Assembly: GCA_945905925.1 (NCBI GenBank)
Contig: CAMDQN010000014.1
Coordinates: 1 to 64,000, forward strand
Length of the DNA: 64,000 nt
Direction: 5' to 3'
Source of the DNA: Singulisphaera sp. GP187
Lineage (GTDB): Bacteria > Planctomycetota > Planctomycetia > Gemmatales > Gemmataceae
Made by a program: the position numbers and the translations under genes. Position 1 is the stretch's first letter. Each line of letters opens with the position of its first letter. Below, in pieces: positions 1 to 9,686 of the stretch. The notes beneath the pieces are model-generated. The model was not told the origin of the DNA, did not search any database, and was given only the letters and a program-made list of their open reading frames with translations.

Positions 1-185
1 ACATAGCAAGTGCAATGTGGGGAATGGTTTGTGACTCAGGCGACCGAATAGTTTCAGCCATCAACCCGCATCCCACCCAAACGAAAACCGCTGAGTTTTC
101 CAAGGTTTCCCGTGTCAAGCCCAAAGATGTCATGAACTGTCAGCCCTGATGGTCGCGGCTCCGCTACGACTTTTCTGAAAGCGTT
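1..185. other. Window edge, no gene seen
   Basis: This stretch lies downstream of the first minus-strand gene, and I see no convincing coding frame in it. Positions 150-162 (GGTCGCGGCTCCG) also occur in the right arm of the hairpin at 36112-36172, so a fragment of that palindrome family may sit here. Confidence 0.5.
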
Positions 186-3100
186 CTAGCCGACGAACAC
201 ACCGAGGCTGAACGGGTCGCTCGCCGCCACATCGGAGAGGGTCGCCAGGGTCAGGCCGTCGAAGGTCCGAACACGAGCGGCAGCGCCCACCCCACCGCCG
301 ACGATGATGTCCGCGAACACGTCGGTGTTCACAAGCCGCGACGCGACCCGTGTCGGCGCGAGGGAACCGGGGAACGCGAAGAACGAGCGGTGTTCCGAGT
401 TGTCCAGACCGCTGAACACCTTCACGTGCCCGAACGCGTCCGACCCGGTGACGATGTCGGCTCGGCCGTCACCATTCACGTCACCGGCCGCGACGCTGAT
501 CCCACCGTTGAAGCCCGTGTAGGTGAAGAACGAGCGGATCTCAGCACCCGTCACGCCGCTGAACACCTTCACGTGGCCGTTGACGCTCGCCCCCGTGATG
601 ATGTCGTCCCGGCCGTCACCGTCGATGTCGCCGCCGGCAACACGCACCTCGCCGGGGAAGCCCTGATAAGCAAGGAACGAGCGAATCTCCGCACCCGTCG
701 CACCGTCGAACACCTTCACGTGACCGTTGACGCTCGCCCCCGTGATGATGTCGGCCTGGCCGTCACCGTTGATGTCACCGGACCCGACGTAGATGCCACC
801 ACCGAAGTTGGTGAAGGCCAGGAACGAGCTGATCTCCGCACCCGTCACACCGTTGAACACCTTCACGTGACCGTTGATGCCGGCACCGGTGACAACGTCG
901 GCCACGCCATCGTTGTTCACGTCCCCGGTCGCCGTCGTGACCACACCATTGAACCCGGAGAACGGAGTGATGGCCTGGGTGACACCGCCCAGAGTGACGG
1001 TAACGACCGGACCCACGGCGACCGGGTTCGTGGTCTCGACCACAGCCGGTGGAGGAGGAGGCGGCGGCGACGGCGGCGGGACGTCGGTGATCGTCAGCGT
1101 GGTGGTGGCCTGTGCTCCCAGAACGGCCAGGTTGGTCGGCGCAGACAGTGTGAACACCAGGGTTTCGTCCCCCTCGGTGAGCGAGTCCGTCAGGATCGGG
1201 ATGTCTAACGTGGCAGTCGCCACGCCGTCTGCGAACGTGACCGTGTACGGACCGGCCAACCCAATGTCGGCGGCGACCCCTGTGCCGCCAGTGATGGACA
1301 CCGTGACCGACACCGTCCCGTTCAGGCCACCGGTGCGAGTGAGTGTGATCACCGCAGTCGTACCCTCGACCGCACTGAACATCTCTGTGGTAAACGCGAC
1401 CGTTCCCGCTGGCGAGTCACCCAGCGCAAGCCCAGACAGCCCCGTCGCCGCGGGACGGATCAAGGCCGTGACCCCGGTGGTCAGGTTGATCTTGTAGAGG
1501 TTTGTTACATTGCCCACGACGAGCGACGCGTAACCAAACCCGCTCGCGACCGCCCCCGAACTGGTGACGCGAACACCCGCGGGGATGTCGAACCCGGTCA
1601 CGTCGGTGAAGTCGATGAAGTTGATCAGGTTCCCGTCCGGAGTGAGGGCAAGTTGGTTCGTCTGCGTGCCGGCGTTAGCCGGGTTCTGGATGTACAGTCC
1701 GTCGGTGGCCGCGTCCAGCGTGTAGAGAGTGGTCGCCCCGCCCGTCAGCGACTGACCGAAACTGTTCGTGTAAGCCGCAGCGCTCACACCGAGGGCCTGC
1801 CCGTTGATGGCCCCGTCCGGGTTGGTCCCGGCGACGCTCCCGCCCGCTCCGCCGTTGTCACCATCGACGGCGGCGCCGTTGTTCGGATTCACGCGGAAGT
1901 TCAACCCGGTGCCGGTCGTCACGCGGATGCGGTCCACCGTCGGGTTGAAGTCGAACCCGTAGCCGCCCGTCGGCAGATCGACAGGGGTCGTGCCATCGGT
2001 CGTGAACGCGACCCCGCTCGGGGCTCCGATAATGGTGGCGGCGCCGGTCTGCGGGTCGATCAGATACAATGTGGCGAAATCCCCGAGGGCGTTGACGCCC
2101 AGGCCGTAGAGTTGACCGGTCTGCGGGCGGAAGTCGATCCCCACCAACGTCTCCCCGGCCACGAGACCAGTGACGCTCACCGACGCGGCATCGCCGGCCG
2201 CTGCAGTGTTAAATCGCACCAGGGTACCCCCAGCGGTACCCAACCCGATCGCCGCCTCTCCGCCCACGTCGCTCTGCACGGCGAAGCCCTGAACCGCCGT
2301 CGTGCCGTTGCCGACGTTCCCGATAAACGTCGCTTGGCCGTTCACGAGGTTGATGCTGTACAAGCCCGTGTTGCTGCCCACGTTCAGCACCGCGAACGCG
2401 GACCCGCTCGTCACCGCCGTGTTGTTAGCGGACACGTTCACACCCGCTGGGATGTCAAAACCGCTCACGCTGCCGAAGTCAAGTTGGCCGCTGTTGAGCG
2501 TCACCACTTGGCCCAGTACTTCGGTGCCGGCGTTGGGCGGGTTCTGGATGTGCAGACTGTTGTTCACGGCATCGAGCGTGTACAGCGTGGTGAACGGAGT
2601 GGCGACAGTCGTCTGCTGGTTGTTTGTGTACGCGGAGCCGTTTGCGGTGCTCGCGCCGCCGTTGATCGAGCCGTCCGGGTTGGTGCCGGTGACGGTGCCC
2701 GAGGTCAACCCGGTGTTATCGCCATCGACACCGAGTCCCGTGTTCGGGTTGACCCGGAAGTTCAGACTCCCCGCCACCACGCGCACGCGGTCCGCCGCCG
2801 GGTTGAAGTCGAACCCGTAGCCGACCATCGCCGAATCGGGCAGATCGACAGGGGTCGTGCCATCGGTCGTGAACACGATGCCACTGGCCGTGCCGACCAC
2901 ACCCGCGAACCCGGTCCGCGTCGAGATCGCGTACAGTGTCGCGGTGTCCGCAACCGCGTTCACGCCCAGCCCGTAAAGCAACCCGTTCTGCGGGCGGAAG
3001 TCGATTCCGACAAGCGCCTCACCAGCCGTGAGGTTGGTGATCGCGGTTGTCTGGGTGATCGTCGGGTTGGCGGTGTCGAACGCGAGCAGGTTCGTCCCGC

Positions 3101-3194
3101 TCAGCGCCCAGGCAACAGCCGGTGTCACCCGGTCTTCCAGGGTTTCGCAGTTCAGACGAACGCTGGACTTGGTTGCCTGTGCGTGTGGGCGCAT
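186..3194 (-). CDS. Secreted DUF4394 / Calx-beta / FG-GAP repeat surface protein
   Basis: Predicted large extracellular protein of 1002 residues with no known enzymatic role. Two successive DUF4394 propeller-like units (about residues 30-310 and 310-590) share phrases such as LVGIDFRPQ and GYGFDFNP. A Calx-beta-like segment follows (about 605-700), then a run of prolines (about 703-716). The C-terminus has about four FG-GAP/VCBS-type repeats of roughly 50 residues with a GDxNGDGxADI calcium-binding pattern and VKVF. The N-terminus has no classical hydrophobic signal. It carries LNCETLEDRVTPA, a motif seen at the start of many large planctomycete surface proteins. I chose the ATG at 3194 over an upstream in-frame start because that motif normally sits near the N-terminus. 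Adhesion or cell-surface structure is an inference. Confidence 0.85.
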   Translation of the reverse strand: MRPHAQATKSSVRLNCETLEDRVTPAVAWALSGTNLLAFDTANPTITQTTAITNLTAGEALVGIDFRPQNGLLYGLGVNAVADTATLYAISTRTGFAGVVGTASGIVFTTDGTTPVDLPDSAMVGYGFDFNPAADRVRVVAGSLNFRVNPNTGLGVDGDNTGLTSGTVTGTNPDGSINGGASTANGSAYTNNQQTTVATPFTTLYTLDAVNNSLHIQNPPNAGTEVLGQVVTLNSGQLDFGSVSGFDIPAGVNVSANNTAVTSGSAFAVLNVGSNTGLYSINLVNGQATFIGNVGNGTTAVQGFAVQSDVGGEAAIGLGTAGGTLVRFNTAAAGDAASVSVTGLVAGETLVGIDFRPQTGQLYGLGVNALGDFATLYLIDPQTGAATIIGAPSGVAFTTDGTTPVDLPTGGYGFDFNPTVDRIRVTTGTGLNFRVNPNNGAAVDGDNGGAGGSVAGTNPDGAINGQALGVSAAAYTNSFGQSLTGGATTLYTLDAATDGLYIQNPANAGTQTNQLALTPDGNLINFIDFTDVTGFDIPAGVRVTSSGAVASGFGYASLVVGNVTNLYKINLTTGVTALIRPAATGLSGLALGDSPAGTVAFTTEMFSAVEGTTAVITLTRTGGLNGTVSVTVSITGGTGVAADIGLAGPYTVTFADGVATATLDIPILTDSLTEGDETLVFTLSAPTNLAVLGAQATTTLTITDVPPPSPPPPPPPAVVETTNPVAVGPVVTVTLGGVTQAITPFSGFNGVVTTATGDVNNDGVADVVTGAGINGHVKVFNGVTGAEISSFLAFTNFGGGIYVGSGDINGDGQADIITGASVNGHVKVFDGATGAEIRSFLAYQGFPGEVRVAGGDIDGDGRDDIITGASVNGHVKVFSGVTGAEIRSFFTYTGFNGGISVAAGDVNGDGRADIVTGSDAFGHVKVFSGLDNSEHRSFFAFPGSLAPTRVASRLVNTDVFADIIVGGGVGAAARVRTFDGLTLATLSDVAASDPFSLGVFVG
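400..880 (-). repeat. Tandem FG-GAP coding repeats, period about 145-153 bp
   Basis: The phrase GAACACCTTCACGTG recurs near 414, 556, 709 and 853. Each copy marks the HVKVF strand of one FG-GAP unit in the surface protein. The nucleotide similarity between units is high, which suggests recent internal duplication or gene conversion. Confidence 0.8.
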
Positions 3195-3370
3195 GGTCGC
3201 TCCGGTTGCGAACTTGTGGTGTTGTAACACAGTTAACGAGGTCTGATGAAAACCTGTCATACTCGCATCGGATCGGTCTGAATAGCAATAAACCAGTTAA
3301 TTTGGCTAATCTGGGACGGCGGCGGTAGCGTTCCCGGACAAAGCGGCCCGCACGGGAAAACCGGATGTCT

Positions 3371-4888
3371 CTACTTCTTCGCGCGCCGGAATTCCTGCTC
3401 CAGAAACCTCACGCCGTCTACCTCACCGTTCGTGCCAAGCCGGAACAGCACGTCAAACGTGCTGCGGTCGAACGAGATCACGTCGTCTTTCGGTTCCACC
3501 GGGACCGCTGTGAACGTGTCGAAGTGGTGGTGATCCAAACGGAACGTGTACTTCCCCCACCGGATCATCAGCGTGTCGTTCTCGACGAACACCTCGGCGC
3601 GCCCGTAGGCGCGCTCCTCGAACGCGCCGGTGTAGTCCCTCAGCGCAAGGCTCGGTTTCGTGTCCCGCTTGCGGGTAGCCTCTCGCTTCTCCTTCCCGGC
3701 CGCGATGTTGAAGTCCAGGCGCGCAAACTGGAACTTGTAGAACGCGACCCAGTCTTCCGCTGGCAGGTCGAGCAGCGCGTCGAGCGCGGTCTTGCACACC
3801 GCTTCGCTCACGTAAGACGGGCGCAGGTTGCACAGCACGAACACGCCGATCTTCTTCTCGGGCACGAACATGCACTGCGCGCGGAACCCGGTGAGCGTGC
3901 CGCCGTGCGACACGCACGTGACCCCGCGATAGTCGTGGGTGAACCAGCCCAGCCCGTAGGTGGCGAACCGCGTCACGTTCGGCGGGAAGTACACGCTGAA
4001 CGGGTCTTCGAGCTTGAGGATGATCTGTGCGGCGTGCGTTTCGCGCAGTCCGCGTTCAGTGACGAACCGGCGCCCGTCGTACTTGCCGCCCGCGAGTTGG
4101 AACTGGAGCCACGCGGCCATGTCGCGTGCAGTGCTGTTGACGGCCCCGGCCCCGCCCACATGATCGTTATCGTCCCACTTCAGTACGGAAACGGACTTGT
4201 CCAGTCCCTTATAGTGCGGGGTCGCGTGATCGGGGTGCACCGTGCCTTCCTTCCGGGTGCAACTGCTCCGCTCCATGCCGAGCGGCTTGAAGATGCGTGC
4301 TTTCATGACGCCGGCCCAGTCGGTGTTGTCGAGCTTCCCCGCGAGGACGCCGGCCGCGGTGAACGGCACGTTGGAATATTCCCATTTCGAGCGGAACGAA
4401 CTCGACGACGCGGCCTTGCCCCACCGCCGAATCACATCACCACTATCGGTGCTCAATCCGGCCCAGAGCATGTCGTGCCTGGGCATCCCGGTGCGATGGC
4501 AGAGGAGGTCGCGAAGGGTCACGTCGCGGTCGGCGAGTTCGTCGGAGAGTCGAAAGTAGTCGAGGTGGTCACGGACGCGGTCGTCCCATTTCAGTTTACC
4601 GTCGTCACCGAGCATCGCGAGCGCCGTGGCAGTAAACGCTTTCGAGCACGACGCGATGGGGAACACCGTGTCGGGTGTGACTTTTTCGGGCTTGCCCTTC
4701 TCGCGCACGCCGAAGCCCTTGAGGTAGATCACCGCACCGTCCTTTACGATGACAACCGACGCACCGGGCGCGTCGAATTCTTTGAGCGCCTTCTCGACAA
4801 CGGTGTCGATGGTCTTCGGGTCGAAGTCGGCCGCCCGCAACGGCGCGGGAACGAGCAAGAGAGCGAACAGCAGGGTGGAGCGGCGCAC
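3371..4888 (-). CDS. Serine hydrolase, beta-lactamase class C / penicillin-binding fold
   Basis: Predicted exported serine hydrolase of 505 residues. The nucleophile motif S-x-x-K is seen as SCSK (about residues 80-83). The Tyr motif is YSN in WEYSN (about 171), and the third motif is HGG in VSHGGTLTG. A hydrophobic N-terminal stretch ending in LRAA is a signal peptide. The family includes class C beta-lactamases, D-amino acid peptidases and esterases. A long C-terminal extension (last 120 residues or so) resembles the lipocalin-like tail found in many 'beta-lactamase-related' proteins, so the substrate cannot be stated. I chose the GTG at 4888 because it has GGAG six bases upstream and puts the signal peptide at the very N-terminus. 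Another in-frame GTG lies at 4939. It is followed downstream by no partner gene on the same strand. Confidence 0.85.
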   Translation of the reverse strand: MRRSTLLFALLLVPAPLRAADFDPKTIDTVVEKALKEFDAPGASVVIVKDGAVIYLKGFGVREKGKPEKVTPDTVFPIASCSKAFTATALAMLGDDGKLKWDDRVRDHLDYFRLSDELADRDVTLRDLLCHRTGMPRHDMLWAGLSTDSGDVIRRWGKAASSSSFRSKWEYSNVPFTAAGVLAGKLDNTDWAGVMKARIFKPLGMERSSCTRKEGTVHPDHATPHYKGLDKSVSVLKWDDNDHVGGAGAVNSTARDMAAWLQFQLAGGKYDGRRFVTERGLRETHAAQIILKLEDPFSVYFPPNVTRFATYGLGWFTHDYRGVTCVSHGGTLTGFRAQCMFVPEKKIGVFVLCNLRPSYVSEAVCKTALDALLDLPAEDWVAFYKFQFARLDFNIAAGKEKREATRKRDTKPSLALRDYTGAFEERAYGRAEVFVENDTLMIRWGKYTFRLDHHHFDTFTAVPVEPKDDVISFDRSTFDVLFRLGTNGEVDGVRFLEQEFRRAKK

Positions 4889-5079
4889 GAGGTTCTCCGG
4901 GTGTCGCGGTAATTTCTTGGTGGAATCGCCTTTTGCCACTCGGGATCGGCGTCCGGGCGTTCCTGGGCGAGCGCAAGCGGTGTTGTCGCGGTCTTGGGCA
5001 CGACGCCACCGAAAGCGGATCGAGTGGGTGAACGGCCACCATCATTCACGAAATAGGTGAGGCTGCAAGGTTGGTCTTG

Positions 5080-5109
5080 GGCGAGCAGGGGCTCACGCCC
5101 CGCTCTCCT
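5080..5109 (+). repeat. Short palindromic element, intergenic copy
   Basis: GGGCGAGCAGGGGCTCACGC continues into CCCGCTCTCC and folds on itself. It is a diverged relative of the 25-bp unit (GGCGAGCGG...CGTAAGCC) found inside the NtrC and Hsp70-like genes of this window. Confidence 0.6.
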
Positions 5110-5184
5110 TGAGAAAGTCGGGCTTGCGGGCGCCGCGGCAAACGGGGTAAAGTCGCCCGCTGTTTGCAACCGACCTATGCCGTC

Positions 5185-5191
5185 AAGGAGG
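5185..5191 (+). promoter_or_regulatory. Ribosome binding site fixing the cytidylyltransferase start
   Basis: AAGGAGG lies 11 bases before the ATG at 5203. It rules out the longer in-frame start at 5164, whose extra 13 residues precede the nucleotidyltransferase motif. Confidence 0.75.
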
Positions 5192-5202
5192 ACGGAGTCC
5201 CC

Positions 5203-5970
5203 ATGCGCGCGGTCATTCTCGCTGGCGGCCTCGGCACCCGGCTCGCCGAGGAAACCGAGACTCGGCCCAAGCCGATGGTCGAGATCGGCGGCCGGCCGAT
5301 CCTGTGGCACATTATGAGCCACTACGCCGCCCACTGGGTGACCGAGTTCGTGGTCGCGCTGGGCTACAAGAGCGACGTCATCAAACAGTTCTTCGTCGAA
5401 TACTCGCGGTACACCGGCAGCATGTCCGTGAACCTCTCGCGCGGCGAGGTGACACACCACGAACACGCCAGCGTGGACTGGACCGTTCACCTCCTCGACA
5501 CCGGTCTAAACACCAACACCGGCGGGAGAGTCAAGCGGGTCGCCGCGTGGGTGAGCGACGAGACCTTTATGCTCACCTACGGCGACGGCGTGAGCGACGT
5601 GGACGTTCAGGCGCTGCTCCGCTTCCACCGCGAGACCGGCAAACTCGCGACGGTGACCGCGGTGCGCCCGCCGGCCAGGTTCGGCGGGCTGGAGTTCGAC
5701 GGCGACCTCGTCCGCGAGTTCACCGAGAAACCGCAAAGTGGCGAGGGGTGGATCAACGGTGGGTTCTTCGTGCTGGAACCAAAGGTGTTCGACTACATCG
5801 GCGGGGACGCGGAGAGCTTTGAACATGACGTGCTGCCCCGCCTGGTGAAGGAAGGCCAACTGGCCGCGTACAAGCACGACAAGTTTTGGCAGTGCATGGA
5901 CACGCTCCGCGACAAGCGGCAGTTGGAATCGCTGTGGCAGAACGGCCGCGCACCGTGGAAGGCCGCATGA
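5203..5970 (+). CDS. rfbF: Glucose-1-phosphate cytidylyltransferase
   Basis: Makes CDP-glucose from CTP and glucose 1-phosphate, the entry step to CDP-deoxysugars. The 255-residue protein starts [14 protein letters not shown], the nucleotide-binding signature (GGLGTRL at 8-14), followed by RPKPM and [17 protein letters not shown] holds the metal-binding Asp, and GWINGGFFV and FWQCMDT match the C-terminal pattern of this family. The length is typical (about 257). It is the first gene of a plus-strand operon, and the next gene is the matching CDP-glucose 4,6-dehydratase. That neighbour supports cytidylyl rather than thymidylyl specificity. Confidence 0.93.
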   Translation: MRAVILAGGLGTRLAEETETRPKPMVEIGGRPILWHIMSHYAAHWVTEFVVALGYKSDVIKQFFVEYSRYTGSMSVNLSRGEVTHHEHASVDWTVHLLDTGLNTNTGGRVKRVAAWVSDETFMLTYGDGVSDVDVQALLRFHRETGKLATVTAVRPPARFGGLEFDGDLVREFTEKPQSGEGWINGGFFVLEPKVFDYIGGDAESFEHDVLPRLVKEGQLAAYKHDKFWQCMDTLRDKRQLESLWQNGRAPWKAA

Positions 5971-5978
5971 GCCTCGTT

Positions 5979-6000
5979 TCGCCGCTTGCGGCTTCGCGGG
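5979..6000 (+). repeat. GCCGCTTGCGGCTTCGCG palindrome, intergenic copy
   Basis: Palindromic GCCGCTTGCGGCTTCGCGGG between the first two genes of the sugar operon. Related copies lie at 39996-40018, 40035-40055 and 45313-45334. Confidence 0.6.
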
Positions 6001-6031
6001 TGTTGCATTTCTCTGCTGCTCGGAGGACCGC

Positions 6032-7018
6032 GTGAACGGATTCTGGCAGGACCGACCAACGCTCGTCACGGGCGCAACCGGCCTCGTGGGAGGTTGGGTC
6101 GTACGCCGCTTGCTGCGCGCACAAGCGGACGTCGTTTGTCTGGTGCGCGACTGGGTGCCCGAGAGCGAGTTCGAGCGCAGCGGCCTCGTGAAGCAGGTGA
6201 AGACCGTTCGCGGCGACGTGTGCGATCAGGCGATACTCGAGCGCGTGTGCGGTGAATACGAAATCGATACCGTCATTCACCTCGCGGCGCAAACGCTCGT
6301 TCCGGTGGCGAACCGCAACCCGGTCGCGACCTTTGAAAGCAACATCCAGGGCACCTGGGCGCTACTCGAAGCGTGCCGCCGCAGCCCGCGTGTGAAGCAG
6401 ATCGTGTTGGCTTCCTCAGACAAAGCCTACGGCGACGCCGAGAAACTCCCCTACGACGAATCGACACCGCTCCAGGGGCGGCACCCTTACGACGTGAGCA
6501 AGTCGTGCGCGGACCTGATCGCGCAGAGCTACGCGACGACTTACGGGCTGCCGGTCGCGATCACGCGGTGCGGCAACTTCTACGGCCCCGGCGATTTGAA
6601 CTGGAACCGCATCGTCCCTGGAACGATTCGCAGTGTGCAGCGCGGCGAGCGCCCGGTCGTCCGGTCCGACGGCACGCACATTCGCGATTACTTCTACGTC
6701 GAGGACGGGGCCGCCGCGTACCTGATGCTCGCGGAGAAGCTCGCAAACGATCCGTCGCTGCGCGGCGAGGCGTTCAACTTCTCGAACGAGACGCAGGTGA
6801 GCGTGCTGGAACTCGTCGAGAAGTTGCTCGCCCTCCTGGGGTCGCGTTTGACGCCCGACGTGCGGAACGAAGCGAGCAACGAGATCAAGCACCAGAGCTT
6901 GAGCGCCGCGAAGGCCCGCGACCGCCTGGGCTGGCGCCCACTGTTCACGCTCGACGAAGGTTTGCGCAAGACGGTGCCCTGGTACGAAAACTTCCTGGCG
7001 ATGAGGAAAGCCGCGTGA
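6032..7018 (+). CDS. rfbG: CDP-glucose 4,6-dehydratase
   Basis: Short-chain dehydrogenase/reductase that converts CDP-glucose to CDP-4-keto-6-deoxyglucose using bound NAD. Of its 328 residues, GATGLVG (14-20) is the dinucleotide-binding loop, the SSDKAYGD strand carries the active-site region, and Tyr153/Lys157 in YDVSK form the catalytic pair. [16 protein letters not shown] and [13 protein letters not shown] are characteristic of the CDP-glucose branch rather than RmlB. Translation starts at a GTG with CGGAGGA upstream. Its stop overlaps the start of the next gene (GTGA at 7015-7018), so the two are translationally coupled. It is slightly shorter than Yersinia DdhB (about 357). Confidence 0.92.
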   Translation: MNGFWQDRPTLVTGATGLVGGWVVRRLLRAQADVVCLVRDWVPESEFERSGLVKQVKTVRGDVCDQAILERVCGEYEIDTVIHLAAQTLVPVANRNPVATFESNIQGTWALLEACRRSPRVKQIVLASSDKAYGDAEKLPYDESTPLQGRHPYDVSKSCADLIAQSYATTYGLPVAITRCGNFYGPGDLNWNRIVPGTIRSVQRGERPVVRSDGTHIRDYFYVEDGAAAYLMLAEKLANDPSLRGEAFNFSNETQVSVLELVEKLLALLGSRLTPDVRNEASNEIKHQSLSAAKARDRLGWRPLFTLDEGLRKTVPWYENFLAMRKAA

Positions 7019-8250
7019 CCGCGATTCCTGCTTGTCGATCGTGCGGGTGTACCCCGCTCGCGCCGGTGCTCTCGCTCGGTAACACGCCGCTCGCGAACGC
7101 GCTCTGTGACGCGTCGCAACTCGGCGCGCAGGAGGCAACGTTCCCGCTAGACCTCGCGGTGTGCCCGCGGTGCGCGCTGGTGCAGATCACCGCGACCGTG
7201 CCGCCGGACGACCTGTTCCGCGACTACGTGTACTTCTCGTCGTTCTCGGACACGATGCTGAGGCACGCGGCCGAACTCGCGCTGCAACTCATGCGTGACG
7301 AGGATCTCAGCCCCGCGAGTCTCGTCGTCGAAGCGGCGAGCAACGATGGTTATTTGCTCAAGAACTACCAGGCGTCTGGAGTGCAGGTACTCGGCATCGA
7401 GCCTGCCAGGAACATCGCGCAAGTCGCGGTGGAGCGCCACGGCATCCCAACACGCGATGAGTTCTTCGGCCGCGATTACGCGAAGCAGCTCGTCGCCGAA
7501 GGCTACCGCGCCGACGTGTTCCACGCGCACAACGTTCTGGCGCACGTCCCGGACCTGAACGGCTTCGTGGCTGGCATCCGCACGCTGCTGAAGCCGAGCG
7601 GCGTCGCGGTGATTGAAGCGCCTTACGTCAAGGACATGCTCGATCACTGCGAGTTCGACACGATCTACCACGAACACCTCTGCTACTTCTCGCTGACGAC
7701 ACTCGACGCCCTTTTCCGGCGCCACGACCTGATCATTCGCGACGTGGCACGCGTTCCCATTCACGGCGGCTCGCTCAGGCTATTCGCGTCACCGCTTGAG
7801 AGCGTGGATGAAGTCTCTCCACGCGTCACGCGATTGCTCGCGGAAGAAGCGGCGTGGGGCGTGAACACCTTCGAGCCGTACCGTGCGTTCGCGGAGCGAG
7901 TCGCCACGATCAAGCGCGGCTTACGCGACCTCCTGGAACAACTCAAAGCCTCGGGCAAACGGATCGCGGCTTACGGCGCGTCGGCGAAAGGCAGCACGCT
8001 GCTGAACTACTGCGGCATCGGCCCGGAAACGCTCGATTTCATCGTGGACCGCAGCACCGTGAAGCAGGGGAAGTTCACGCCCGGTACGCGGCTGCAAATC
8101 CACGCGCCGGACAAACTGCTCGAAGACATGCCGGACTACACGCTGCTGCTAACGTGGAACTTCGCGGACGAAATCTTGCGTCAGCAGTCCGAGTACCAAC
8201 AGCGCGGCGGGAAGTTCATCCTGCCCGTGCCACTGCCCCGTGTCGCGTGA
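7015..8250 (+). CDS. NDP-hexose C-methyltransferase (TylCIII/NovU-like)
   Basis: SAM-dependent methyltransferase of 411 residues predicted to add a methyl carbon to the CDP-4-keto-6-deoxyhexose made by the preceding enzymes. The N-terminus has a zinc-binding CRSCG...CPRC domain. The central SAM fold shows [12 protein letters not shown] and the later [10 protein letters not shown]. The hallmark YHEHLCYFS (catalytic His-Glu-His region of TylC3/NovU-type C-methyltransferases) follows, and a C-terminal Rossmann-like domain ([13 protein letters not shown]...DFIVDRS) closes the protein. The GTG start overlaps the previous stop by four bases. The in-frame open region upstream to 6373 lies inside rfbG and is not coding. 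Methylation at C3 is inferred from the family, not shown. Confidence 0.88.
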   Translation: MTAIPACRSCGCTPLAPVLSLGNTPLANALCDASQLGAQEATFPLDLAVCPRCALVQITATVPPDDLFRDYVYFSSFSDTMLRHAAELALQLMRDEDLSPASLVVEAASNDGYLLKNYQASGVQVLGIEPARNIAQVAVERHGIPTRDEFFGRDYAKQLVAEGYRADVFHAHNVLAHVPDLNGFVAGIRTLLKPSGVAVIEAPYVKDMLDHCEFDTIYHEHLCYFSLTTLDALFRRHDLIIRDVARVPIHGGSLRLFASPLESVDEVSPRVTRLLAEEAAWGVNTFEPYRAFAERVATIKRGLRDLLEQLKASGKRIAAYGASAKGSTLLNYCGIGPETLDFIVDRSTVKQGKFTPGTRLQIHAPDKLLEDMPDYTLLLTWNFADEILRQQSEYQQRGGKFILPVPLPRVA

Positions 8251-8253
8251 GCC

Positions 8254-8787
8254 ATGCTGTTCCTACCCACCGAGTTGCCGGGCGTGTTCGTGATCGAGCC
8301 GGAACCGATGGCCGACAATCGCGGGCTATTCGCGCGGACCTACTGCCGCGACGAGTTCGCCGCACACGGGCTTTGCACCACTTGGATGCAGTGCAACGTG
8401 TCGTTCAACACACGCGTCGGGACGCTCCGCGGGATGCACTGGCAAGCCGCTCCGCACGAAGAGGTGAAGCTGGTTCGCTGCACGGCCGGCGCGGCCTTTG
8501 ATGTGGTCGCGGACCTTCGACCGGATTCGCCGACGTTTCGGAAGTGGGTCGCGGTGGGAATCAGCGCCGAGAACCGGCGGTCGGTGTACATCCCCGGGGG
8601 CTTCGCGCACGGCTTCCAGACGCTCGCCGCGGGCACCGAACTGTTCTACCAGATGTCCGCGGTTTACGTGCCCGAAGCGGCACGCGGCGCTCGCTGGGAC
8701 GATCCCGCACTCGGTATCGTGTGGCCCATCTGTGAGGCGCGCGTGATCGCGCCGCGCGATCTGTCGTTTCTGGATCTGCCGATATGA
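8254..8787 (+). CDS. rfbC: NDP-4-keto-6-deoxyhexose 3,5-epimerase (RmlC-like)
   Basis: Cupin-fold epimerase of 177 residues acting on the 4-keto sugar. Visible family features are DNRGLFARTYC near the N-terminus and LRGMHWQ with the catalytic His. VVADLRPDSPTFRKW, YIPGGFAHGF and FYQMSAVYVPE, which carries the active-site Tyr, also match. The last 20 residues are the usual DPALGIVWP tail. The gene starts three bases after the methyltransferase stop and overlaps the next gene by ATGA. In a CDP pathway with a C-methyltransferase it may epimerise only one centre, as dTDP-sugar 5-epimerases do. That cannot be decided from sequence. Confidence 0.9.
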   Translation: MLFLPTELPGVFVIEPEPMADNRGLFARTYCRDEFAAHGLCTTWMQCNVSFNTRVGTLRGMHWQAAPHEEVKLVRCTAGAAFDVVADLRPDSPTFRKWVAVGISAENRRSVYIPGGFAHGFQTLAAGTELFYQMSAVYVPEAARGARWDDPALGIVWPICEARVIAPRDLSFLDLPI

Positions 8788-9686
8788 CGCGGCTCCTCAT
8801 TACCGGTGCGACGGGCTTCATCGGCGAACCGGCGGTGCGCCTCGCGGCTGAGACCTTCGAGGTTCACGGCACGGCACGCGGCACGCACGCGAAGACGCAA
8901 GCGGCATTTTACCGCTGCGACCTCCTCAACACTCGCGACGTTACTCGCCTGATCGAGGACGTGCGGCCGACGCACCTGCTTCATCTCGCGTGGATCGCGA
9001 CACCCGGCGTGTACTGGGCCTCACCGGAAAATCATCGGTGGGTGGAAGCGTCGAAGCACCTGCTACTCGCATTCGCGCGGTGCGGCGGACGGCGTGCGGT
9101 TCTCGCGGGAACGTGCGCCGAATACGACTGGAGCGTCGCCGGCGTGTGCCACGAACACGACACGCCGACGCACCCGCACACGACCTACGGGCGCTGCAAA
9201 CTCGAACTCGGCCGCTGGGCCGAAACGTTCGGAAACGCTCGCGGAATCGCCGTCGCGCGGGCGCGACTGTTCTTCATTTACGGGCCGCGCGAGTACCCGG
9301 CGCGGCTGGTTCCTTCCGTGGCGAACGCGCTGCTCAACGGCGCGTCGGCCGCGTGTTCTGCGGGCACGCAGGAGCGGGACTTCCTACACGTCGAGGACGT
9401 GGCCGACGCGATCGTGGCACTCACGCGGAGCGACCTCACCGGTCCCGTGAACATCGGCTCCGGTGAAGCGGTCGCGGTGCGCGACGTGATCGAGTGTGTG
9501 GCGCACGCGTCCGGGCGCCCGGAACTGGTGCGCCTCGGCGCCCGCGAAACACCCGCGAACGAACCGGCGATACTGGTGGCCGACGTGAACAGACTCCGCG
9601 ACGAACTCGGCTGGCGCCCGCGCATCGCGCTCGCGAGTGGCCTGTGCGAAACCGCGAACTGGTGGAGGCTAAATCGTGCCGCCTAA
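8784..9686 (+). CDS. NAD(P)-dependent sugar epimerase/4-ketoreductase
   Basis: Extended short-chain dehydrogenase of 300 residues. GATGFIG at the N-terminus is the cofactor loop. YGRCKLE supplies the catalytic Tyr-x-x-x-Lys, and FIYGPREYPARLVPSV and RDFLHVEDVADAIV are the expected distal motifs. As the last reductase-like enzyme in the operon it probably reduces the 4-keto group of the modified sugar, giving the final CDP-deoxysugar. Reduction at another carbon or epimerisation is possible. It overlaps the gene before (ATGA) and the one after (11 bases), consistent with coupled expression. Confidence 0.85.
   Translation: MTRLLITGATGFIGEPAVRLAAETFEVHGTARGTHAKTQAAFYRCDLLNTRDVTRLIEDVRPTHLLHLAWIATPGVYWASPENHRWVEASKHLLLAFARCGGRRAVLAGTCAEYDWSVAGVCHEHDTPTHPHTTYGRCKLELGRWAETFGNARGIAVARARLFFIYGPREYPARLVPSVANALLNGASAACSAGTQERDFLHVEDVADAIVALTRSDLTGPVNIGSGEAVAVRDVIECVAHASGRPELVRLGARETPANEPAILVADVNRLRDELGWRPRIALASGLCETANWWRLNRAA

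Larger units (their letters stand above)
4889..5202. other. Divergent intergenic region with a palindromic element
   Basis: This region separates the minus-strand hydrolase from the plus-strand sugar operon and should hold both promoters. No promoter could be called with confidence. It contains a copy of the GGCGAGCGGGG...CCCC palindrome at 5080-5109. No small gene is evident. Confidence 0.5.

Noticed and set aside
1047-1085. Low-complexity GGAGGAGG tract as a regulatory repeat
   Set aside because: It encodes the proline-rich linker of the surface protein and needs no other explanation.
6373-7014. Long upstream extension of the C-methyltransferase frame
   Set aside because: It overlaps the whole second half of rfbG in another frame. 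The GTG at 7015 with the overlapping GTGA is the real start.
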